Of a stretch of 54,751 bases of DNA, positions 11,202-17,846 are shown piece after piece. The DNA comes from Streptomyces sp. NRRL B-1347 (GTDB lineage: Bacteria; Actinomycetota; Actinomycetes; Streptomycetales; Streptomycetaceae): the NCBI RefSeq assembly GCF_000720325.1, contig NZ_JOJM01000056.1:1-54751 (forward strand), written 5' to 3'. The first letter of the stretch is position 1. The number at the start of each line of letters is the position of its first letter. Both the position numbers and the translations under genes were made by a program. A model generated the notes under the pieces. That model had not been told where the DNA came from and did not search any database. It saw only the letters and a list, made by a program, of their open reading frames with translations.

Positions 11202-12659
11202 TCAGCTGTCCCCGACCGCGTTCTCGGCGCCCCGGGAGGCCGACTCGGCAGCCCTCGCCGCCGCACTCCCCGGCCGCTTGCGAGCCACCCAGCCCTCGAT
11301 ATTCCGCTGCTGGCCACGGGCGACGGCCAGCGAACCCGGCGGCACGTCCTTCGTGATCACGGACCCCGCCGCCGTGTAAGCACCGTCGCCAATCGTGACA
11401 GGAGCCACAAACATGTTGTCCGAACCCGTCTTGCAGTGCGACCCCACCGTCGTGTGGTGCTTGGCCTCACCGTCGTAGTTCACGAACACGCTCGCGGCCC
11501 CGATGTTCGAGTACTCACCGATCGTCGCGTCCCCCACGTACGACAGGTGCGGCACCTTCGTGCCCTCACCGATCGTCGCGTTCTTCATCTCCACGTACGT
11601 CCCGGCCTTGGCCTTCGTCCCCAGCCGCGTACCGGGCCGCAGATACGCGAACGGACCCACGGACGCCCCCTCGCCGACCTCCGCGCCGTTCGCCACCGTG
11701 TTGTCCACCCGCGCGCCCGCACCCACCGTCGTGTCCAGCAGCCGCGTGTTGGGGCCGACCTCCGCACCCTCACCGAGGTGCGTCGCCCCCTGGAGCTGCG
11801 TCCCCGGATGCACAAGCGCGTCCCGCTCGAACGTCACCGTCGCGTCGATCCACGTCGACGCCGGATCCACCACCGTCACCCCGGCCAGCATCGCCTCCGT
11901 GAGCAACCGGTCGTTCAACACGCGCCGCGCGTCCGCCAGTTGCACCCGGTTGTTGATCCCCGCGATCTCCCGGTGATCCGCCGCCACGGACGCCCCCACC
12001 CGGTGCCCCGCCTCGCGCAGGATGCCCAGCACGTCCGTCAGGTACTCCTCGCCCTGACTGTTGTCCGTACGCACCTTGCCCAGGGCGTCGGCCAGCAGCT
12101 GCCCGTCGAACGCGAAAACGCCGGAGTTGATCTCCCGGATCGCCCGCTGCTCGTCGCTGGCGTCCTTGTGCTCCACGATCGCGGTGACCGCGCCGGAGGC
12201 CGCGTCGCGCACGATGCGGCCGTAGCCGGTCGCGTCGGGGACCTCGGCGGTCAGCACGGTGACGGCATTGCCGTCGGTGGCGTGGGTCTCGGCAAGCCGC
12301 TTCAGCGTCGCACCCGTCAGCAGCGGGGTGTCCCCGCACACGACGACCACGGTCCCTTCGACCCTGCCGCCGATCTCCTCCAGGCCGATGCGGACCGCGT
12401 GGCCCGTGCCGTTCTGCTCCGCCTGGTACGCGGTGCGGGCCTCCGGGTCGATCTCGGCGAGGTGCGCCGTGACGCGCTCGCTGCCGTGCCCCACGACGGC
12501 GACCAGACGCTCCGGCGCGAGCTCGCGCGCGGCGGCGAGCACGTGCCCGACGAGGGAACGGCCACAGATGTCGTGCAGGACCTTCGGGGTGGCCGACTTC
12601 ATACGGGTGCCCTCACCCGCTGCGAGTACGACGACGGCTGCCGGGCAATTGGCGCTCAC
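11202..12659 (-). CDS. glmU: Bifunctional GlmU: UDP-GlcNAc pyrophosphorylase / GlcN-1-P acetyltransferase
   Basis: Makes UDP-N-acetylglucosamine from glucosamine-1-phosphate in two steps, feeding peptidoglycan synthesis. The 485-residue protein starts with the uridyltransferase signature VVLAAGEGTRMKS (about residues 9-21) and ends with a left-handed beta-helix acetyltransferase domain with hexapeptide repeats (NIGAASVFVNYDGEAKHHTT, then PVTIGDGAYTAAGSVITKDV). The C-terminal extension is Arg/Ala/Ser-rich. It is the first gene of the glmU-prs unit. tRNA-Gln lies upstream on the same strand. Confidence 0.97.
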   Translation of the reverse strand: MSANCPAAVVVLAAGEGTRMKSATPKVLHDICGRSLVGHVLAAARELAPERLVAVVGHGSERVTAHLAEIDPEARTAYQAEQNGTGHAVRIGLEEIGGRVEGTVVVVCGDTPLLTGATLKRLAETHATDGNAVTVLTAEVPDATGYGRIVRDAASGAVTAIVEHKDASDEQRAIREINSGVFAFDGQLLADALGKVRTDNSQGEEYLTDVLGILREAGHRVGASVAADHREIAGINNRVQLADARRVLNDRLLTEAMLAGVTVVDPASTWIDATVTFERDALVHPGTQLQGATHLGEGAEVGPNTRLLDTTVGAGARVDNTVANGAEVGEGASVGPFAYLRPGTRLGTKAKAGTYVEMKNATIGEGTKVPHLSYVGDATIGEYSNIGAASVFVNYDGEAKHHTTVGSHCKTGSDNMFVAPVTIGDGAYTAAGSVITKDVPPGSLAVARGQQRNIEGWVARKRPGSAAARAAESASRGAENAVGDS

Positions 12660-12831
12660 GGGGGTGCCCTTCGGCTTCGGATGCGTGGGGTTCGGACATC
12701 CGCAGGATACCGGGGCGTAATCGGGCCGGGGGCCTTGGGCGGGCGGGGTGCCCGAGGTGGCTCACCGGGGCAAAAGGAAGCGGGCCCCGACCTTTGGGTC
12801 AGGACCCGAACCTAGGCCGTGTGCACTGTGG

Positions 12832-12904
12832 CTCCCCCGCAAGGATTCGAACCTTGTCCTACTGGTACCAAAAACCAGTGTGCTGCCAGTTACACCACGG
12901 GGGA
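12832..12904 (-). tRNA. tRNA-Gln (anticodon TTG)
   Basis: On the minus strand the acceptor arms TCCCCCG and CGGGGGA pair perfectly. The D-arm contains GGTGTAACTGGCAGC. The anticodon stem CTGGT/ACCAG encloses a seven-base loop TTTTGGT whose central triplet is TTG, and the T-arm has GGTTCGAATCC. The discriminator is G. A CCA end is encoded (12829-12831). Confidence 0.95.
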
Positions 12905-12918
12905 CAGCGCTTGAGACC

Positions 12919-13767
12919 TTACCTGAGACGGCTACGCGTGTGGGCGGCGATTCCCGCCCACCATCCTTCAACGCGAAGGTACAACTCAGCGCTCTGCAGG
13001 ACTTGGATCACCAGGCAGCCGTGGTAAGTCTCGCCCACGTTCTTGCGCACGGTCTTGGGGTTGTGCTTCTTGATGGTCGTCTTGTTGAACGCGGAGCGGT
13101 CGGCGCCGACGAGGTCCGCCCAGTACTGCTCGGCACCTGGTACGTCCGCTGTCTCGTGGATCATGACGCAGTACCGCACGCGCTCACGCTCGACTTCGAG
13201 GAGGTCGAGCCAGCGCAGGAAGAGCTCGATCATTTCAGGGTCGCTGTTCACGAAAGTGACGCGCTCCCGCCGGGCGTAGGGCTTGCTCTTGGTGCCCTCC
13301 GCCCAGTACAGCGCGACCCCGATGATGAAGAGCTCGCGGTCCGAGAGGGGGCCGACGGAGGCCGTCGCGGCCTGTCGGGTGGCGATGCGCTCGCGGTCCT
13401 GCGCGGCGCGCAGCTTGGCCAGCCCCGCGTTCATGCGTGCGCGTTGTTCCTCCGGGGTGCAGCGCGGCTCCGGCTTGGGCAGGTCCCGTACCCACAGGGA
13501 CACCGAGCTCTTGGAGCAGCCGAGCTCCGTCTTTATCTCGTCGTACGTCCAGCCCTGGCGGCGCAGCTTGCGGGCGCGGGCGCGGAGGTCGTCCTTGGCT
13601 CGGGGGCGTTTGGTCCACTCCGGTGCGGGTTCGCCCTCGACCAGGCGCTGGAGGAGGTCCTTGCTGCGGACCTGGAGCTCGTCGGCGATCTGGCGGAGGC
13701 TCAGCCCGGACCGGCGCAGCGCGACGGCGCGGTGGCGGAGGGAATCGAAGTCGGTGATCTCGGTCAT
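12919..13767 (-). CDS. Double-HTH protein with LAGLIDADG-like domain
   Basis: A 282-residue protein without a precise known function. Residues 20-42 (GLSLRQIADELQ...) and 71-95 (GWTYDEIKTELGCSKSSVSL) are two helix-turn-helix motifs of the resolvase/Hin or sigma-like kind. The C-terminal half contains IIGVALYWAEGTKSK (149-162) and VTFVNSDPEMIELFLRWL (170-187). This is the helix and beta-strand pattern seen in LAGLIDADG homing-endonuclease-like proteins of actinobacteria. A second copy of that fold may begin at RYCVMIHETADVPGAEQYW. It lies directly upstream of tRNA-Gln on the same strand (about 15 bases between). It may be a DNA-binding protein derived from a homing endonuclease, but catalytic activity is not shown. 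Confidence 0.75.
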   Translation of the reverse strand: MTEITDFDSLRHRAVALRRSGLSLRQIADELQVRSKDLLQRLVEGEPAPEWTKRPRAKDDLRARARKLRRQGWTYDEIKTELGCSKSSVSLWVRDLPKPEPRCTPEEQRARMNAGLAKLRAAQDRERIATRQAATASVGPLSDRELFIIGVALYWAEGTKSKPYARRERVTFVNSDPEMIELFLRWLDLLEVERERVRYCVMIHETADVPGAEQYWADLVGADRSAFNKTTIKKHNPKTVRKNVGETYHGCLVIQVLQSAELYLRVEGWWAGIAAHTRSRLR

Positions 13768-13943
13768 GCGGCGAGCCTCGTTGGGAATTCGGGGTTCCGG
13801 GTCGAAAATCTGGGCGGTTCAACTGTTCGAGGGTTACCTGGCGGTTCGGGCGTCGCCCGTGGGCCGTGCGGGTAGGGCGCGGGGCGATCGCGTGCCGGAA
13901 ACTCACCGGAAAACCGGGCGTCGGCGCCCGTAGGCTGGAAGAC

Positions 13944-15275
13944 ATGACCACGACGGGGGACAGCGGAACCGCGGCCAGGACCGGGCCGTGGTGGTGGGAG
14001 CGGCGGCGCAGTGCCGTGCTCGATGTGGGGCTCGGCGTCGTGTCGGCGGCCGAGTGCGGCGTGGAGGGTGTGGAGTTCGCGCGGGATGCCGGGCTGCCGC
14101 TGGCGGTGGGTGTGGGTTTCGGGGTGCTGGCCGGTGCGACGCTGGTGTTGCGGCGGCGCTGGCCGATCGCGGTGGTGCTGGTCGCGGTGGCGATCACGCC
14201 CGCGCAGATGGGCATCCTGATGACGATCGTGGGTCTGTACACGCTGGCGGCTTCGGAGCTGCCGCGGCGGATCATCGGGGCGCTGGCGGGGATGTCGCTC
14301 GCGGGGACGCTGATCGTGACGATGGTGCGGGCCAATCAGGACATAGCGAGCGGGGATCTGACGATCGGCGAGGGGGTCATCCCGTTCATCGCGATCAGTA
14401 CGTCGCTGGGGGTGACGGCGCCGCCGTTGTTGCTGGGTCTGTACGTGGGTGCGCGGCGGAGGCTCATGGAGTCGTTGCGGGAGCGGGCGGACAGTCTGGA
14501 GCGGGAGCTTCAGTTGCTGGCGGAGCGGGCGGAGGAGCGGGCGGAGTGGGCGCGCAACGAGGAGCGCACGCGGATCGCCCGGGACATGCATGACGTGGTG
14601 GCGCACCGGGTGAGCCTGATGGTGGTGCACGCGGCGGCGTTGCAGGCGGTGGCTCGTAAGGATCCGGAGAAGGCGGTGAAGAACGCGGCGCTGGTGGGTG
14701 ACATGGGCCGGCAGGCGCTGACGGAGTTGCGGGAGATGCTGGGGGTGCTGCGGGCGGGTGAGGCGCCGCCGAAGCCGGCTCCGGCGCCGGTGCCGTTGGC
14801 GGCGGTGGGGATGGCGGCGGAGCGGGCGGCGTCGCGGGCCGGGGGCGAGGAGGCCGCGGAGGCGGTGGAGGGCCCGTGTCTGGCGGAGCTGGACGAGCTG
14901 GTGGATCAGTCGCGGGCGGCGGGCATGGTGGTGGACATGTCCGTGGAGGGGGAGTCGCGGGCGTATGCGGCGGATGTGGAGGAGACGGCGTACCGGGTGG
15001 TGCAGGAGGCGTTGACGAACGTCTTCAAGCACGCGGCGGGTGCGAAGACGTATGTGCGGCTCGCGCATCGGAGTGCGGAGATCGCGATGCAGGTGGAGAA
15101 CGGTCCGCCGCCGGAGACGGCTCCGGCGGACGCGCGGCTGCCGAGTGGTGGCAATGGTCTGGTGGGGATGAAGGAGCGGGTGACGGCGCTGGGCGGGGTG
15201 TTCGTGTCGGGGCCGACGGACGCGGGTGGTTTCCGGGTGTCGGCGGTGCTTCCTGCGGGGGCGGCCGGGGCCTGA
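13944..15275 (+). CDS. Orphan two-component sensor histidine kinase (NarL-type)
   Basis: A 443-residue membrane kinase. Several hydrophobic helices cover about residues 25-150, then a charged coiled segment (ERADSLERELQLLAERAEERA). The HisKA_3 phospho-acceptor box ERTRIARDMHDVVAHRVSLM and a C-terminal HATPase domain follow (VVQEALTNVFKHAAGAKTYV N-box; GGNGLVGMKERVTALGG G-box). The canonical D-box is replaced by VENGPPP, as in related Streptomyces kinases. The start ATG at 13944 follows a weak GGA; the frame opens upstream without good coding character. No response regulator is adjacent, so its partner is elsewhere in the genome. The signal is unknown. Confidence 0.9.
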   Translation: MTTTGDSGTAARTGPWWWERRRSAVLDVGLGVVSAAECGVEGVEFARDAGLPLAVGVGFGVLAGATLVLRRRWPIAVVLVAVAITPAQMGILMTIVGLYTLAASELPRRIIGALAGMSLAGTLIVTMVRANQDIASGDLTIGEGVIPFIAISTSLGVTAPPLLLGLYVGARRRLMESLRERADSLERELQLLAERAEERAEWARNEERTRIARDMHDVVAHRVSLMVVHAAALQAVARKDPEKAVKNAALVGDMGRQALTELREMLGVLRAGEAPPKPAPAPVPLAAVGMAAERAASRAGGEEAAEAVEGPCLAELDELVDQSRAAGMVVDMSVEGESRAYAADVEETAYRVVQEALTNVFKHAAGAKTYVRLAHRSAEIAMQVENGPPPETAPADARLPSGGNGLVGMKERVTALGGVFVSGPTDAGGFRVSAVLPAGAAGA

Positions 15276-15307
15276 TCGGCGTGTGCCGCCGGGCGGGAGT
15301 GCCTCGT

Positions 15308-15379
15308 AGGGGCGCGGGGCGGTGTCGATGGCGGCTCCGCCGCGTGGCGCGGCCGGCCACGATGGACCCGCAGTCGCCA
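15308..15379. repeat. Dispersed repeat family C (3' intergenic type)
   Basis: The sequence runs AGGGGCGCGGGGC, then GCGGCTCCGCCGC (a small hairpin), then ACGATGGACCCGCAGTCGCC. This order of elements is familiar from many Streptomyces gene ends. Here it lies between the 3' ends of the orphan kinase and the SUKH-3 gene. Family membership is from memory, not from a search. Confidence 0.55.
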
Positions 15380-15412
15380 GGCGGCACAGGGCGGCGAGAT
15401 CCAGCGAAGCGC

Positions 15413-15904
15413 CTACGTGCCGGCGGTGAGGCGTACCGGCCGGGTGCCGGCGACGAGGGTGGTGAGGGCCTGGTCGATGTGTTGTCCCAGGTACCAGTCG
15501 CCGGTGTGGTCGAGGCTGTAGACGCGGCCGCGGGCGTCGATGGCGAGCAGTGCCTGGGTCTCGGTCTCTTCGCCGATGGGGGTGACCTGGGTGCCGAGGG
15601 CGCGTCCGAGGTCGCCGAGGGTGCGGGCGAGGTGGAGGCCGTACATCGGGTCGAGGTGCAGGGTGGCGGGGGCTATCTGGCGGCCGGGGCCCTGTGGGGT
15701 GATGTGCAGGCCGCCGAATTCGGCCCAGGCTTCGACGGCGGCGGGGAAGACGGCGTGCTGGTGTCCCGCGGGTGAGGTGTGGCGGCGCAGGACGTCGGCC
15801 CAGATCTCGGCCTGTTTGATGTCCCAGCGGCCCGGTCGCCAGCCCGCGGTGCGCAGGGCGGCGTCGACGGGCACGGGGAAGCGGGTGGAGTGGTCGGTGT
15901 GCAT
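15413..15904 (-). CDS. SUKH-3 family immunity-type protein
   Basis: A 163-residue cytosolic protein matching the SUKH-3 pattern: an N-terminal ALRTAGWRPGR motif, WADVLRR, a central FGGLHI, and a C-terminal LLAIDARGRVYSLDHTGDWY strand pair followed by an ALTTLV helix. SUKH proteins are known as immunity proteins that neutralise nuclease or deaminase toxins of polymorphic toxin systems. Its gene starts 52 bases after the stop of the YwqJ-type deaminase gene on the same strand. That is the expected toxin-then-immunity order. A weak GAGGG site lies upstream of the ATG at 15904. The inference is that it inhibits the neighbouring deaminase. Confidence 0.82.
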   Translation of the reverse strand: MHTDHSTRFPVPVDAALRTAGWRPGRWDIKQAEIWADVLRRHTSPAGHQHAVFPAAVEAWAEFGGLHITPQGPGRQIAPATLHLDPMYGLHLARTLGDLGRALGTQVTPIGEETETQALLAIDARGRVYSLDHTGDWYLGQHIDQALTTLVAGTRPVRLTAGT

Positions 15905-15956
15905 GGTGGTGGGAGCCCTCGTGGTGCGGTGCGGATGTGGACGGCGCGCGGTGGTG

Positions 15957-16601
15957 TCAGCCGTCGGCCGCCGTGGGGTCCACGACGCGGACGCCGAAGT
16001 GGTCGGTGAGGGCGGTGCAGGAGCGGCAGGGGCGGGCGAAGGCGCCGTGCAGCGGGTCGCCGTCCTCGCGGATGCGGCGGGTGGTGAGTTTGGCGTGCTT
16101 GAGGGCTTTGCGGGCTTCGCCGTTGGTCATGGGTTTGCGGCGGGCGCGTTTGGAGCGGCCGGCGTCGGCGGTGGTGAGGTGCCGGGAGAGGAGCTGGGCT
16201 TCGGCGCAGCGGCCGGTGAAGCGTTCGCGCTGGGCGCTGGGGAGGGCGTCGAGGAAGTCCTGGACGAGGGGGTGCAGGTCGGGTGGGTCTTCGCCGCGCT
16301 TGGGGGTGGCGGTGAGGGTGGTGCCGCGGACGGAGAGTGCGGCGGCGACGGTCGGCAGGATGCCGTCGCGGCGGTGGAGCAGGATGGGTGCGTCGGCGGG
16401 GACGCTGCTCCAGCCGACGCGGGGGTCGCCGCCGGATGCGGCGGGTGCGGTGGCGGCTGTGGTGCCCGGGGGGCTGTGGGTGCCGGTGGTGCCCCGGGTG
16501 GTTGCCGTGGTGGTGGTTGCTGTGGTCGTGGAGTGAACGGTTCCGGCGCTTTCCGTGGATGTGTCGGTGGTCCGTGACATGCTGGTTTGTGCCGTGTGCA
16601 T
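15957..16601 (-). CDS. YwqJ-type nucleic-acid/nucleotide deaminase
   Basis: A predicted 214-residue protein. The first 60 residues are Ser/Thr/Ala/Gly-rich and look disordered. The C-terminal two thirds carry a zinc-dependent deaminase core: C132-A-E134 (FTGRCAEAQLLSRHL) and P191-C192-x-x-C195 (FARPCRSCTALTDHFGV), with a conserved R/K-rich helix between. This matches the YwqJ deaminase family found in bacterial polymorphic toxins. GGAGGG precedes the ATG giving MHTAQTSMSR; longer frames extend into the divergent promoter region. No signal peptide or secretion domain is present, so it may act inside the cell or need another carrier. The SUKH-3 gene follows. Confidence 0.8.
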   Translation of the reverse strand: MHTAQTSMSRTTDTSTESAGTVHSTTTATTTTATTRGTTGTHSPPGTTAATAPAASGGDPRVGWSSVPADAPILLHRRDGILPTVAAALSVRGTTLTATPKRGEDPPDLHPLVQDFLDALPSAQRERFTGRCAEAQLLSRHLTTADAGRSKRARRKPMTNGEARKALKHAKLTTRRIREDGDPLHGAFARPCRSCTALTDHFGVRVVDPTAADG

Positions 16602-16775
16602 GTGGTGTTTCCCTCCCCGTGCCCGCGGCGTCGGCCGCTGGTGCCACGCCCCCGCGTTGCGGGAACAGACTGCCAAATGGGGCGCCTGGTGCGGAAGCTG
16701 GGTCGGTGCGACACGACCGGGTTTCGTCTCTGGGTGACGGTCTCGTGGCGGGTGGTCACGGATGTGGAGGCCCGA

Positions 16776-16803
16776 TGACCCGTGTCGTCCTTCCGCATAG
16801 GCT
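16776..16803 (+). promoter_or_regulatory. Possible promoter for the WHH-SUKH operon
   Basis: TGACCC (16776-16781) and TAGGCT (16798-16803) are separated by 16 bases and lie 45 bases before the ATG at 16849. They are weak matches to a vegetative promoter. The 247-base gap (16602-16848) must hold promoters for both divergent units. Confidence 0.35.
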
Positions 16804-16848
16804 GTCGCCATCCGTGAACCTCGACAGTGCCGCAGGAGGGCAACCGCC

Positions 16849-17838
16849 ATGACGACAGGTCGGCCAGGTCGGCTCGGGCAGCAGGCCGCGCCGCCGAACG
16901 CGGCCTACGCCGGGCAGGTCGTGCACTTCCCGGACCCGGTCCGCGCCGCGCGCCATCCCAGGGGGGTGCGGGTGGACGGTGACGGCTATCCGGACTTCTC
17001 GCCGTACGCGCGTGCCGCGGCGGAGATCGCGGAGCCGCCGGAGGGTTTCGGCGTGGACGAGCTGCGGCTTACGGACTACGTGTCGGCGAACGCGGCGCTC
17101 GCGGCGTCGGGTCATGAGCTGTGGGACACGATTCCGGCGGTGGCGACCCCGCACGGCTGGACCTGGCACCACGTGCCGGGCGGTCGCCGGGTGGAGCTGG
17201 TGCCGGTCGAGGTGAAGGCGTTGCTGCGGCATCACGGTGGCATCGCCACGTCTGCCGTGGATCATCACAAGCGGGGTACGCGGCCGCTTCAGGAGACGCG
17301 TCCGGCGCATCTGGCCCTGCCGAAGGCGGCGCTCGCTGTCACGGAGGGGCAGGTCACGGGGGTCGAGGAGGATTTGGGCTACCGCCTGCCGGGGGCGTAC
17401 CGCTCCTTCTTGAAGGCGGCGGGCGGGTGTGCGCCGGTGGGTACGGCGCTCGACGCGGAGCTGGGTCTGCTGATCGACCAGCCGTTCTTCACGGTCCGTG
17501 ACGAGGCGGCCGTGAACGACCTGGTGTACGTCAACAAGTGTCTGCGTGACCATCTGACCAAGGACTTCCTGGGGGTCGGCTTCGTGCAGGGCGGTCTGCT
17601 CGCGGTGAAGGTGAAGGGCGATCGGATCGGCTCGGTGTGGTTCTGCGCGTACGACGACGCGCGTGACGTGGACCCGTCCTGGGCGCCCGCGGAGCGGGTG
17701 CAGCGGCTGCTGCTGCCGTGCGGTGACGACTTCGACGCGTTCCTGTCCCGGCTCGCGGGCAGTCCGCCCGAGCTGGAGACCGTGGCGAACCTGATGGTGG
17801 ACGGCGGCTTCGCGCGCGTCGTCCCGGTGGGGGAGTGA
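16849..17838 (+). CDS. WHH nuclease-like domain fused to SUKH (SMI1/KNR4) domain
   Basis: A 329-residue fusion. Residues 46-131 match the HNH/Endo VII toxin family with the WHH motif: GYPDFSPYARA (46-56), GWTWHHVPGGRRVELVPVEV (with W106-H107-H108) and HHGGIA (128-133). Residues about 165-300 form a SMI1/KNR4 (SUKH) domain: EEDLGYRLPGAYRSFLKAAG, VNDLVYVNKCLRDHL and VWFCAYDD. WHH domains are normally toxin nucleases and SUKH domains are normally separate immunity proteins, so the fusion is unusual. It may be an auto-inhibited nuclease or an inactive decoy. GGAGGG lies before the ATG. The next gene follows at once. Confidence 0.82.
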   Translation: MTTGRPGRLGQQAAPPNAAYAGQVVHFPDPVRAARHPRGVRVDGDGYPDFSPYARAAAEIAEPPEGFGVDELRLTDYVSANAALAASGHELWDTIPAVATPHGWTWHHVPGGRRVELVPVEVKALLRHHGGIATSAVDHHKRGTRPLQETRPAHLALPKAALAVTEGQVTGVEEDLGYRLPGAYRSFLKAAGGCAPVGTALDAELGLLIDQPFFTVRDEAAVNDLVYVNKCLRDHLTKDFLGVGFVQGGLLAVKVKGDRIGSVWFCAYDDARDVDPSWAPAERVQRLLLPCGDDFDAFLSRLAGSPPELETVANLMVDGGFARVVPVGE

Positions 17839-17846
17839 GCTCCGAG

